Assembly: GCA_966249405.1 (NCBI GenBank)
Contig: CBINDO010000067.1
Coordinates: 1-31,289, forward strand
Direction: 5' to 3'
Length of the DNA: 31,289 bases
Origin: SZUA-265 sp966249405
GTDB taxonomy: Bacteria > Myxococcota_A > Polyangia > Polyangiales > Polyangiaceae
Part shown: one piece after another, positions 24,135-31,289 of the stretch
Layout: the number at the start of each line of letters is the position of its first letter
Numbering within the stretch: position 1 is the stretch's first letter
Program-made: the position numbers and the translations under genes
The notes under the pieces: model-generated
What the model was told of the DNA's origin: nothing
Seen by the model: the letters and a program-made list of their open reading frames with translations, nothing else
Databases searched by the model: none

Positions 24135-24140
24135 ACGTTA
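24135..24140 (-). promoter_or_regulatory. -10-like TAACGT before the GNAT start
   Basis: TAACGT on the minus strand is followed by 6 bases and ATG 24128, which lacks a Shine-Dalgarno sequence. This is the expected layout of a leaderless transcript. No good -35 is seen. Confidence 0.4.
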
Positions 24141-24291
24141 ACCGAAGACGCACGACTTCGCGAGGCGCACGTCTCGCGGGCCTTCCGCTCCGCGGACGTG
24201 ACCTGACCTCGCGGCGATTTCTTCGCGCGAACTGCGGGTCGGAAATCGCGGCGCGGCGTCGCTTCTTGTGCCCACGACCGTGGTTCGCGAC

Positions 24292-24297
24292 TAGACT
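24292..24297 (+). promoter_or_regulatory. -10-like TAGACT before the 24305 start
   Basis: TAGACT is followed by 7 bases and GTG 24305; no ribosome site is present. No -35 hexamer is at proper spacing (TTGTGC is 20 bases upstream). It mirrors the TAACGT of the divergent GNAT gene. Confidence 0.4.
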
Positions 24298-24304
24298 AGC
24301 GGCC

Positions 24305-25240
24305 GTGGACTGGTCCTCGTTTCGCCGTCGCTTGCCGGCGCCCGTCGCCACCGCCGCAACCCGGCTCCTCCAGCAGCGCCAATGGCTCGAACGGCTGCAG
24401 CACCCTCACGTCTCGAGCGGCCAAGCTGGCCACGACATCGTTCGGACGCTGGTCGAAGACGGCGTCGGGGCCGTGGGTAAGATCGGCGAGAGCGAGCTCT
24501 CGGGGCTGGTGTCGTACTTGCGGTATCGCGACGCGCACGGGTTCGCGGCGCGATGGACGCGGCGCTCCCGCCGCCTCTACACCAACGCGGGTGTGTTCCC
24601 CGACAACGTGCTCGCGTACAATCAGTTCGCGAGCGCGATGTGCGAAGCGCTGGCGCACGTCGACGTATTGGCCGCTTGGTACAACCCGGGTGAGGCGCGT
24701 GTCGTGCGCACGCTGGCACCGCGGGCGCGTTTGGTCGGGCTCACCTGCCTGGAGCCCCACCTGTGGAGCGACCCGTGGTTCGCGGCGTTGCGCAACCGGC
24801 GGGTGCTCGTGGTCACACCTTTCGTCGACACGGTGCGTGCCCAAGTCGACCACCTGCGGGAGATCTGGACCAAGAAGCCCGACATGGCGGTGCCCTTCGA
24901 ACTGCTCACCTTGCGCACTCCCTTCGCCGCGGCCATCGCGCCGTCGCCCTACCGTCATTGGCAAGCCGGGCTGGACGACCTGCGGCGGAGCATGGACTTG
25001 TTGCACTTCGACGTGGCGCTGATCGGAGCCGGTGCGTGGTCACTGCCGTTGGCTGCGCACGCCAAGTCGTCGGGGCGCGTCGGCATTCACCTCGGCGGGG
25101 CGACGCAGATCTTGTTCGGCGTGCGCGGCAAGCGTTGGGACTCGAACCCCAAACACGCCCGTTTCATCAACCAGGCGTGGGTGCGCCCAACCGAACGCCC
25201 CGCGTTGCTCTCCAAGATCGAAGACGGTTGCTATTGGTGA
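24305..25240 (+). CDS. Conserved protein resembling glycan-cluster proteins, function unassigned
   Basis: The product has 311 residues from GTG 24305. The frame is open from 24128, but the first 59 codons are Arg-rich and run into the divergent promoter region. It has SGLVSYLRYRDAHGF, NAGVFPDNVLAYNQFASAMCEAL and VDVLAAWYNPGEARVV. The C-terminal motif is FDVALIGAGAWSLPLAAHAKSSGRVGIHLGGATQILFGVRGKRWD. I recall this ending (alanine/glycine-rich 'GAGAYGLPLA' and 'HLGG.TQLLFG.KGKRW') from uncharacterised proteins in polysaccharide gene clusters, possibly related to GT-D glycosyltransferases; this is memory, not a search. No signal peptide or membrane helix is seen. It lies 12 bases before trmO, so both are likely one transcript, though no shared pathway is obvious. 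Confidence 0.7.
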   Translation: MDWSSFRRRLPAPVATAATRLLQQRQWLERLQHPHVSSGQAGHDIVRTLVEDGVGAVGKIGESELSGLVSYLRYRDAHGFAARWTRRSRRLYTNAGVFPDNVLAYNQFASAMCEALAHVDVLAAWYNPGEARVVRTLAPRARLVGLTCLEPHLWSDPWFAALRNRRVLVVTPFVDTVRAQVDHLREIWTKKPDMAVPFELLTLRTPFAAAIAPSPYRHWQAGLDDLRRSMDLLHFDVALIGAGAWSLPLAAHAKSSGRVGIHLGGATQILFGVRGKRWDSNPKHARFINQAWVRPTERPALLSKIEDGCYW

Positions 25241-25252
25241 GACAGATAGACG

Positions 25253-26059
25253 ATGAGTGCCTCGAACCAACTGACGCTGCGCCCAATCGGCGTGGTCCAC
25301 TCGCCCTTCTGGCAGCGCCGCGAGGCGCCGCGCCAGCCCGCCCTCTGTGAAGACGTGCATGGCACCATCGAGCTGTATCCTGGCAACCACTTCGAGCAGG
25401 CGCTGATCGACATCGACACTTGGTCGCACATCTGGGTGCTGTTTTGGTTCCACGTGAACGACAATTGGCGCCCCATGGTTCAGCCGCCGCGCGGCTTGCA
25501 GCGACGCGGCGTGTTCGCGACGCGTTCACCTCACAGGCCCAACCCGCTGGGCCTGAGCGCGGTCAAACTAGAGCGCCGCCGCGGGCTGATTCTGGAGGTG
25601 TCCGGCCTCGACATCCTCGACGGCACGCCGGTGTTCGATCTGAAACCCTACGTCCCTTACACGGACGTCATCCCGACGGCCAACGGGGGCTGGCCGGAGC
25701 AAGTCGCGCCGCCCACCTACGCCGTCGTGTTCACTCCTCGCGCACAACGACACCTGCAGTTTCTGGGTGAGCTCGGCCAAACCCTCCGAGCAGAGCTGGA
25801 ACGCGTGTTGTCGCTCGGCCCAAAGCAGCCCAAGTACCGTCGCATTCGCCGTATGGAGCACGGTTACCAGATCGCCGTCGAGGAGTGGCGGGTGTCCTTC
25901 GACGCGTCAGACGCGGTCATCACGGTGACCGGGGTCACGTCGGGTTACCGCGCTGCCGAGCTCGCGGGCAATCCGGCGACGGAGCTCGATCTGCACCGAG
26001 CGTTCGCGGCCTTCACGTCGACCGACGACCTCACCGACCGCGGTACGGGCCAACCGTAA
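25253..26059 (+). CDS. trmO: tRNA (N6-threonylcarbamoyladenosine37-N6)-methyltransferase TrmO
   Basis: The product has 268 residues, slightly longer than E. coli TrmO (YaeB, 235). TrmO methylates the t6A37 base of tRNA-Thr (GGU) using SAM with an unusual beta-barrel fold. The conserved blocks are LRPIGVVHSPF, the SAM-binding GVFATRSPHRPNPLGLSAVKL and DILDGTPVFDLKPYVPYTD, followed by the C-terminal domain (YRRIRRMEHGYQIAVEEWRVSFDA). All key residues appear present. It starts 12 bases after the upstream gene with only a weak GAGA ribosome site. It ends 2 bases from the stop of a convergent gene. Confidence 0.93.
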   Translation: MSASNQLTLRPIGVVHSPFWQRREAPRQPALCEDVHGTIELYPGNHFEQALIDIDTWSHIWVLFWFHVNDNWRPMVQPPRGLQRRGVFATRSPHRPNPLGLSAVKLERRRGLILEVSGLDILDGTPVFDLKPYVPYTDVIPTANGGWPEQVAPPTYAVVFTPRAQRHLQFLGELGQTLRAELERVLSLGPKQPKYRRIRRMEHGYQIAVEEWRVSFDASDAVITVTGVTSGYRAAELAGNPATELDLHRAFAAFTSTDDLTDRGTGQP

Positions 26060-26061
26060 CC

Positions 26062-26502
26062 TCACGCAGCGAACGGCCGCAGCTCGACTTCGGCACGATT
26101 GCGGAGCGCGCGAACACGGCCCAGTGATACCGGGGCGCAGGGTACGGCGCGCAGGCCATCGTATTCCAGGTCGGGTTCACCCGGCTCGATCCACGCGAGC
26201 ACGTGGTGAGAGGCTTCGGCTTGGTTGTGGTCGGGGTGGAGCATGATCTCGACACCGCTCAACAGATCTTCGCGACTCACCGCGCGTTGGGCGGACGCGA
26301 CCGGTCGCGCCGTGTTCTCGGCCTTCGCGAACGCCTGCACGACCAGGCGACCGCGCTCGAGCCCGACCGAGCGGGCTTTGACCACGATTCGCAAACGCCC
26401 GAACACATCCAGACCCAAGGTCGTCGCCACGAGTGAGGTCCAGGAATCTACGCCATGTAGCGTCGTCACTCCGCTCTCTGGCCCGAACAATTCCGTCGTC
26501 AT
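26062..26502 (-). CDS. Hypothetical protein, about 146 aa
   Basis: I do not recognise a family. The start at ATG 26502 has a strong GGAGGA just upstream; a longer frame from 26529 or 26550 is possible. Features: TTELFGPESGVTTLHGVDSWTSLVATTLGLDVFGRLRIVVKARSVGLERGRLVVQAFAKAEN, which looks like an alternating beta-strand barrel core, then HPDHNQAEASHHVLAWIEPGEPDLEYDGLRAVPCAPVSLGRVRALRNRAEVELRPFA. No signal peptide, membrane helix or Cys motif is seen. Codon third positions are GC-rich as in neighbours, so it is likely real. It converges on trmO with a 2-base gap. Confidence 0.65.
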   Translation of the reverse strand: MTTELFGPESGVTTLHGVDSWTSLVATTLGLDVFGRLRIVVKARSVGLERGRLVVQAFAKAENTARPVASAQRAVSREDLLSGVEIMLHPDHNQAEASHHVLAWIEPGEPDLEYDGLRAVPCAPVSLGRVRALRNRAEVELRPFAA

Positions 26503-26754
26503 GTGCTCCTCCGCGCCTCGTGCAGTCATTGCGATGGGTCCTAGTTGCACGGCCCATGCCAGCTCACCGTGCCGAGGCGAGCGTCAGGCGTTTGACGACG
26601 CGCGCGCGAGGCCACCACCGCCCCTCACTGATACGAGCCGATTCGCCCCGTGCCAGAACCGGAAGGGTGGGCAAGAGCGCGGCGTGCGCTACAGCTCGGT
26701 GGACCCGACGACCTCGCCGCACCTGGCTTTGTGCGCGGGGTCGAGAGCACCCTG

Positions 26755-26800
26755 GGTTGAATGGACGCTGGGTCTCGACCACCCATGGGGTCCATTCACC
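26755..26800. promoter_or_regulatory. Nested inverted repeat in the divergent promoter region
   Basis: TGAATGGAC (26758-26766) pairs with GTCCATTCA (26790-26798); flanking GGT/ACC extends it with one bulged T. Within the loop TGGGT and ACCCA pair again. This makes a two-step hairpin, or an operator with an outer and an inner half-site. It is about 185 bases upstream of GTG 26984. Confidence 0.45.
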
Positions 26801-26971
26801 CCGATGGTTTGTTCACTGGACAAACACTCACGCCCACGCGCCGTTGCCCGCGGTGCGGCGTCGGGCGCGTGAACCTGGAGCGTGTGGTGCGGCGTGGGTC
26901 GGGGTCGTAGGTAGGCGCGAAACGGCGCCAAAAACGCCTCGCCGGAGTGTGTCATGGCTGTCGAGTTCGCG

Positions 26972-26977
26972 TAAGCT
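26972..26977 (+). promoter_or_regulatory. -10-like TAAGCT before the FG-GAP lipoprotein
   Basis: TAAGCT ends 6 bases before GTG 26984, and GTGTCA lies 17 bases further upstream as a weak -35. There is no Shine-Dalgarno sequence. The gene would be transcribed without a leader. Confidence 0.4.
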
Positions 26978-26983
26978 GGGCGG

Positions 26984-28777
26984 GTGAAGCGACTTTCAGA
27001 AGCAGTGTCGGCCCGACGCGGTACGTGGTCGAGTTTGACCCTGGTGATGTGCCTTTCGGCTGGGTGTGGGGAGAACCAGGAGGGAGAGACGGCCGGCGAC
27101 GGCGGCCCGAGGGACACTCCGAGTGACGAACCCGCCCAACCGAGTGGCCCGGCTGGATCGAGCGTCGCTACGACCTCCGACACGGAACAGACACCAGGCG
27201 GGACGAACCCCACCAATCAAACACCCGAGCCAGACACGACGTCGGGGTCCGGAGGATCTACCCCACCCATCGAGCCGCCCGCGGCCACGTGCGAGTCTGC
27301 GGGCGGCGACGGCACGGTGACCGACCCCGAGCTAATCGCGACCCTGAGTGACCGCTGGCACGAGGCCTGGCTGGCGTCACCCGCGGTCGCGGATCTGGAC
27401 GAAGACGGCATCCCCGAGATCTTGGCCGCCCGCGACGAGCTGCTCTTGGGCTGGCATTTGGATAACAGCGTCGCCTTCCGCGGCGAAACCGGTGGCCGGA
27501 TCTGGGCGCCGCCGGTGGTCGCCGATTTGCTGCCAGAGGTGCCCGGGCTCGAGGTCGCCGTCGCCTCGCGTGAAAGCGTCTACGTCTGGGACGCCCACGG
27601 CGCGCTGCAACCGGGATTCCCCACGGCCTGGCAAGACGAGCTGCGAGCGATCGCCGCCGCAGACATCGACGCCGATGGCGCCCTCGAGCTGGTGGCGGTC
27701 ACTACCAGCGAGCTCGAGACGAACGGTCAAGCCGACATCATCATCGCCTACGAGCTGGACGGACGCGTGGTGGAGGGCTTTCCGCCGAACACGACGGGCA
27801 CCTCCGGCTGTGGCGAGGCGTGTTACGTCCACGGCGGCTTCGATCAAACGTTGGCGCTCGGTGATTTGGACGGCGACGGGGCCGCGGACATCTTCGCCCC
27901 CCAGGATAACGCGTACGTCAGCTTGCACCGTGGCGACGGCGTGGCCTTCGACGCGGACCCGATGTTCGAAGATCGTCCGAAGATGAACGGAGTTCGCTTC
28001 ATGCTCGACCTCGACGAAGCCAAACAAGGTTATGCGGACGATGAAGAGACGGGGCTGCAGGCTCATTTCACGAACTCGGCGCCAGCGATCGCCGATTTGG
28101 ACGCAGACGGTCGCAACGAGGTCGTGGTCCTGTCCTCGGTCCAGAATGCCGCACAAAGTGATCGCGAGCAGGGCGTTGCGTTGTGGGCTTTCCACGCCGA
28201 TGGGACGCGCCTGCCGGCGTGGACGGACCCGTTGCACATCCCCGAGTTCCTGGCGGGACTCTGGGACTACGAGGGCACGAACGTGGTCGGCGCGACGAAC
28301 CAAGTGTCGATCGCAGACGTCACTCCCGAGTCCGCAGGGCTCGAAATCGTGTTCGCCGGCTTCGACGGGCAGATCCACGCTGCCAGCGCAACCGCCGAGC
28401 ACCTCTGGGCGTACCGCTACACGAGTGACGACCGGGTGCTCGCCGGTGGCGTGGTGATCGCAGATCTGTCCGCCGACGGGAGCCCCGAAATCGTCTTCAA
28501 CACGTATTCACCGGACAACGACAAGGGCGAGCTCGTGATCCTCGACGCCAACGGCAACGAGCAACACAAGCTGGCGCTCCCAGAACGCGGCGCCATGCCC
28601 GTGCCGACGATCGCGGACGTCGACCTCGACGGCAGCCTGGAGATCGTGGTGAGCCTCAAAGACGGCGTGGACCGCGAGCGGCAGGTGCTGGTCTACAACG
28701 TCGCGTCGTCGAAGACCAACTGCATGCCGTGGCCCACCGGACGCGGTAACCTACTGCGTTCAGGTTTCGTGCATTGA
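26984..28777 (+). CDS. FG-GAP/VCBS-repeat beta-propeller lipoprotein
   Basis: The product has 597 residues. MKRLSEAVSARRGTWSSLTLVMCLSAGC is a lipoprotein signal (Cys28), followed by a Thr/Pro/Ser/Gly linker to about residue 105. Then at least six calcium-loop repeats follow: ADLDEDGIPEILAA, ADIDADGALELVAV, GDLDGDGAADIFAP, ADLDADGRNEVVVL, ADLSADGSPEIVFN and ADVDLDGSLEIVVS. These DxDxDG-PE loops are the mark of FG-GAP (integrin-like) propellers, probably seven blades. Such surface proteins bind ligands or polysaccharide in Ca2+-dependent fashion. The start is GTG 26984. A hairpin directly follows the stop. The linker style resembles those of the GH43 and DUF1592 lipoproteins. The specific ligand is unknown. 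Confidence 0.87.
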   Translation: MKRLSEAVSARRGTWSSLTLVMCLSAGCGENQEGETAGDGGPRDTPSDEPAQPSGPAGSSVATTSDTEQTPGGTNPTNQTPEPDTTSGSGGSTPPIEPPAATCESAGGDGTVTDPELIATLSDRWHEAWLASPAVADLDEDGIPEILAARDELLLGWHLDNSVAFRGETGGRIWAPPVVADLLPEVPGLEVAVASRESVYVWDAHGALQPGFPTAWQDELRAIAAADIDADGALELVAVTTSELETNGQADIIIAYELDGRVVEGFPPNTTGTSGCGEACYVHGGFDQTLALGDLDGDGAADIFAPQDNAYVSLHRGDGVAFDADPMFEDRPKMNGVRFMLDLDEAKQGYADDEETGLQAHFTNSAPAIADLDADGRNEVVVLSSVQNAAQSDREQGVALWAFHADGTRLPAWTDPLHIPEFLAGLWDYEGTNVVGATNQVSIADVTPESAGLEIVFAGFDGQIHAASATAEHLWAYRYTSDDRVLAGGVVIADLSADGSPEIVFNTYSPDNDKGELVILDANGNEQHKLALPERGAMPVPTIADVDLDGSLEIVVSLKDGVDRERQVLVYNVASSKTNCMPWPTGRGNLLRSGFVH

Positions 28778-28778
28778 G

Positions 28779-28795
28779 TTGGGCGGGGGGCCCAA
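28779..28795 (+). terminator. Hairpin directly after the FG-GAP gene
   Basis: TTGGGC (28779-28784), GGGGG loop, GCCCAA (28790-28795). It starts 2 bases after the stop codon. The stem is only 6 bp and no U-run follows, so its activity is uncertain. Confidence 0.45.
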
Positions 28796-29011
28796 TCCGG
28801 TGCGGAAGCCTCGTCGCTGGCTTCTTGGGTTTCGACTTCTCGCCGTTCGTGCTCCGCGTGCCACTCGACGAGTTCGCGCCGTTCGTTGCACTCGATGGCC
28901 TCGCGCAGTCCGTGTTTTGCGACCCTACGTTGTTAGCCACGCCGCCGGAGTTTTCCGTCTCACCGTGGTCACCTGTCGCACCGCGCGTCGCGAAATCCGG
29001 CAACGAACGGA

Positions 29012-29284
29012 TCATGAGCCGATCTTCACGCGAGCCCCACTTGTCGCGCCTTGTTCGTCGTAGAAGCCGAGCCACGCCTCAACGTCTTGCTCGAGGAACG
29101 CCTTGATGGCGTCGGCGCGGGCTTCGGAGAGCACCCCGTTGACGGCTTGATGTGGCAGCGGTTGACGGGAGGTGACGTCGACGCCGCCGCGATCGGTCCG
29201 AACCGACAAGATGTCGCCCTCGGCCCTGACACAGGACCGCCTGCGGAACCAGGTGCCCGCGGTCGTTCGCTGGCATTCACTCAC
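29012..29284 (-). CDS. Small hypothetical protein, 90 aa
   Basis: GTG 29284 to TGA 29012. The part GDILSVRTDRGGVDVTSRQPLPHQAVNGVLSEARADAIKAFLEQDVEAWLGFYDEQGA has GC-rich third codon positions and a beta-beta-helix look, so it may be a real small soluble protein or the remnant of one. No family or signal peptide was recognised, and the first ~22 residues are less convincing. It is divergent from the lipoprotein gene at 29385. Confidence 0.4.
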   Translation of the reverse strand: MSECQRTTAGTWFRRRSCVRAEGDILSVRTDRGGVDVTSRQPLPHQAVNGVLSEARADAIKAFLEQDVEAWLGFYDEQGATSGARVKIGS

Positions 29285-29372
29285 CGCAGCCGCCCTTGGG
29301 CAGCGTCGCGTGCAGACGGGCGTTCCACCGCTTCACGGCACGCTGCGGCTTTTCTCGCCGGAAGACGGGTGG

Positions 29373-29378
29373 TATCAG
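29373..29378 (+). promoter_or_regulatory. -10-like TATCAG before the 29385 lipoprotein
   Basis: TATCAG is followed by CTGCGC and ATG 29385. There is no ribosome site and no good -35. The spacer resembles CTGCGCTC at the Bor-like gene. Confidence 0.35.
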
Positions 29379-29384
29379 CTGCGC

Positions 29385-30194
29385 ATGCGTCTGCCGCTCA
29401 ACGTTCTGCTGACGCTGGCGATTCTCCTGGCGCCCGCGTGCAACATGCGCGCGCGCCGCGCAGAGTCGGCCCCCTCCACCGGTGTGCCTTCGGGCGAGCC
29501 AACTGTAGACGCGCGCTCGAACGCGAACGCCCCCGGGACGCTGCCGCCGCTCAAACCCGTCCTGGGAAGGCCGTTCCCGGAAGGAGCGTCGCAAGAAGTG
29601 GTGTGTGAGGCAATCCACTCCAAGGAGACGGACCTCTGGGCGCGGTTTGGACATTTGGTCCCGCTCTATATGCGCGGAGCGATTTTCGTTCTGGAAGCCG
29701 GCTCTTCGAAGGAGGCGGCCATCACTCAATTCGTGAAGAAGGATTATATTCACCCGCACTTTCCTCAGTTGGCTAGTTGTGGTGATAGAACGTTACTCTA
29801 CATTAGTAACTTTGCCGAAAATGCCGTATTCGGCGGCAAACCATTTGGAAGGCTTCACCTAAGCCAAGAACTCGAACGCACACTTGGCGTCAGGACTGTG
29901 CAATCCTTCGAGATTGTCGCGGATCATCCTCGGATGGCCCACTACTGCCGCCTCAGTGGCGACGACTGCGATGCACTGAACAAGCTCAATGTCCGAAACG
30001 AAGGGCTGGGGATGTGCGGAGATTTGGAAGGTTACTGCTTTCGCAGACTCGACCGAGATCCAGACTCAATCACTCAGCTGCGACAGGCTTGCCTCCAAGT
30101 GCCGAAGTCAACACTTGCCTGCCTGGAATACGCTCGAGACGGTGAGGAACTGCAGGCATGTGAGGCTCAACTGGAGCGAGTCGTGTGTCCGTGA
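29385..30194 (+). CDS. Lipoprotein of unknown function with AT-richer 3' half
   Basis: The product has 269 residues. MRLPLNVLLTLAILLAPAC gives a lipoprotein signal with Cys19; the frame is open from 29172, but the signal marks ATG 29385. After an Ala/Pro/Ser linker to about residue 60, the domain begins SQEVVCEAIHSKETDLWARFGHL. It contains at least ten Cys, many in late pairs such as CRLSGDDC and CGDLEGYC, suggesting disulfides. No family was recognised. From about 29690 to 30190 the base composition falls visibly (roughly half A+T in places) and codons such as TTA, ATA-like and GAT/AAT ends appear, unlike neighbours. This suggests recent acquisition of that part or a weakly expressed accessory gene. 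It converges with a minus-strand gene 2 bases away. Confidence 0.75.
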   Translation: MRLPLNVLLTLAILLAPACNMRARRAESAPSTGVPSGEPTVDARSNANAPGTLPPLKPVLGRPFPEGASQEVVCEAIHSKETDLWARFGHLVPLYMRGAIFVLEAGSSKEAAITQFVKKDYIHPHFPQLASCGDRTLLYISNFAENAVFGGKPFGRLHLSQELERTLGVRTVQSFEIVADHPRMAHYCRLSGDDCDALNKLNVRNEGLGMCGDLEGYCFRRLDRDPDSITQLRQACLQVPKSTLACLEYARDGEELQACEAQLERVVCP

Positions 30195-30196
30195 GA

Positions 30197-30856
30197 CTAC
30201 ACCAGCTCTTTGTCTACCAGGGTCGAGAACACCTTCACAGGCGTATATCCGTTCAGAAGCAGTTCCGCATTCAATCGCTTCCCATCGTTCACCCGTGACG
30301 GTACCCAAACGGTAGCGTCAGCACCATGCGCTGCAGGGGTTTCATCACCGTACAAGTCGAGACGCATCTTCAGCGCCAAGTCCACCGCCGTCACGAACAC
30401 GGCCTCGTGCACCACGCGCGTGACCCCGAGGGCTCCGGACAGCACCGCGGCTTCGAACGCCTCCCACGCCTGCATCCGGGTGCGTTCCCACGCGGCGACA
30501 GAGGAAGAAGCGCCGAAGACCGCGCCGGACCGCGGTGAGAAACCCGCACTCCCGGCGCCCAAGCCCCGGGAAAGTGCGCCGCCACTTGCCCCCCGGTGCC
30601 ACCGCTCAATCGGCTCCACGACGGCCCTGTGATGATTGGCAAACGCGTGGCGCAGCGAAAACAACGCGAGCTCCGCGTCGTGGTCCCGTCCTCTTTCAGA
30701 CGACCGAAGACCCCCGACGATACGCGGAACGTGCCCGACCAATGCTGAATGATGAATGGTTCGCTCACAGCCAACGCTAGTTGCGCGGGTCGTGCGTTTC
30801 ACCGGGGGTGGTGAGAAACGTTCGTCCAGCGAGATCCGCAGGTGATCAGACTGCAA
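30197..30856 (-). CDS. Hypothetical protein
   Basis: The frame of 219 codons opens at TTG 30856 but the true start is unclear. The first ~75 residues are rich in His/Arg/Ser and poorly protein-like. The remainder looks structured, with AVVEPIERWHR, AWERTRMQAWEAFEAAVLSGALGVTRVVHEAVFVTAVDLALKMRLDLYG and a C-terminal NDGKRLNAELLLNGYTPVKVFSTLVDKELV. No family or signal peptide was recognised. GTG at residue 19 or internal codons could be the start. It ends 2 bases from the converging lipoprotein gene. Confidence 0.5.
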   Translation of the reverse strand: MQSDHLRISLDERFSPPPVKRTTRATSVGCERTIHHSALVGHVPRIVGGLRSSERGRDHDAELALFSLRHAFANHHRAVVEPIERWHRGASGGALSRGLGAGSAGFSPRSGAVFGASSSVAAWERTRMQAWEAFEAAVLSGALGVTRVVHEAVFVTAVDLALKMRLDLYGDETPAAHGADATVWVPSRVNDGKRLNAELLLNGYTPVKVFSTLVDKELV

Positions 30857-30976
30857 TCGTTAGCCACCTCTTCGATGCCTCGAGCGACCGTGTGCGGGTT
30901 CAGACGAGGCAGATCGGGGCGACCGAGGAAGCTCCGAGACGACGTGACGGGGGTACCCGCGCGCCTTCGGCGCCAA

Positions 30977-31289
30977 TCACGGAATCAGGTACTGGATCGA
31001 CAGAGAGAAGCCGTCGCAGTCGAAGTTTGCGAAGGTGTTGTTCGCAGGGTTCCCCGAGTGGACTATTTCGAACAGCTGAATCCCACGGCTACCCGCGGCC
31101 CATTCGTCCGTCAGCGACGTGGATACCTGCTTCTCGGGGGCCGTGGTTTCTGCGTTCGATGTGAACGCACCGTAGTCGTGAATCCGTTCGAGGCTCATTA
31201 CGAAGCGGTCGACGACCCCGGACTCCAGGTGATGCAACTGCGTGGTTCCCAACGGATAGAACGCACCTTCGGGTGTCGCCTGTACCGCT
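30977..31289 (-). CDS. C-terminal part of a hypothetical protein (cut by window edge)
   Basis: The frame is open from the right edge to TGA 30977; 103 codons are visible, so the start lies outside. The visible part (VQATPEGAFYPLGTTQLHHLESGVVDRFVMSLERIHDYGAFT..., ending FANFDCDGFSLSIQYLIP) is rich in aromatic and Ser/Thr residues, with a beta-strand look. An in-frame TTG at 31252 is not taken as the start, because good coding continues beyond it. Function unknown. Confidence 0.55.
   Translation of the reverse strand, partial: AVQATPEGAFYPLGTTQLHHLESGVVDRFVMSLERIHDYGAFTSNAETTAPEKQVSTSLTDEWAAGSRGIQLFEIVHSGNPANNTFANFDCDGFSLSIQYLIP

Larger units (their letters stand above)
26503..26983. other. 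Divergent intergenic region, 481 bp
   Basis: It separates the 26062-26502 gene (minus) and the FG-GAP lipoprotein gene (plus) and should hold both promoters. A nested hairpin at 26755-26800 and a -10-like TAAGCT at 26972 are the only structures recognised. Frames inside it are Arg/Pro/Ser-rich shadows. Confidence 0.5.

Noticed and set aside
24128..24304. N-terminal extension of the 24305 gene
   Set aside because: The 59 extra codons are Arg-rich, would cover the divergent promoter region, and GTG 24305 has a well-placed -10 box.
28656..29075. 139-codon minus-strand frame after the FG-GAP gene
   Set aside because: Its end overlaps the FG-GAP gene, it is Arg/Ser/Thr-rich, and no motif was found.

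Overview
The window is GC-rich, gene-dense bacterial chromosome. The suggested source is a Myxococcota bacterium (Polyangia-like). This is inferred from the very high GC3, many secreted lipoproteins with Thr/Ser/Pro-rich linkers, the DUF1592/DUF1552 protein pair, an ECF sigma factor with a membrane partner, and a histidine kinase with tandem HAMP units. No tRNA, rRNA, CRISPR array, transposase or phage gene was seen.

Positions 1-1508 (minus) hold the N-terminal part of a sensor kinase built of exact 276-bp HAMP repeats. Positions 1884-7231 (minus) are a six-gene operon in transcription order FAD oxidoreductase, SAM methyltransferase, type III polyketide synthase, FabI-like reductase, beta-ketoacyl-ACP synthase and acyl carrier protein. 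Junctions overlap or are very short. The operon looks like a phenolic-lipid or alkyl-pyrone pathway carrying its own acyl-chain enzymes, and a sigma-54-like promoter lies upstream. A divergent GT-C glycosyltransferase gene follows (7992-9557). Two strong hairpins separate it from a translationally coupled pair of Bor-family lipoproteins (9794-10692, minus). Next come a secreted beta-propeller protein, argG and a large lipoprotein (all minus).

From 15393 the plus strand carries a GH43-CBM6 lipoprotein, a second secreted lipoprotein with a jelly-roll look, and an ECF sigma/anti-sigma-like pair. The minus strand then has a DUF1592 (CxxCH) and Tat-type DUF1552 pair, and a GNAT acetyltransferase. 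Divergent from GNAT are a glycan-cluster-like conserved protein and trmO. An unknown protein, an FG-GAP lipoprotein, a lipoprotein whose 3' half is AT-richer than its surroundings, and two hypothetical genes complete the window. The last gene is cut by the right edge.

The strongest cross-cutting signal is at the starts of operon-leading genes. Several genes without a Shine-Dalgarno sequence have a -10-like hexamer (TANNNT or close) placed 6-8 bases before the start codon, the geometry of leaderless mRNAs. Genes inside operons, and a few leaders, instead have clear AGGAGG-like sites. All functions are assigned by reading motifs; no database search was possible.
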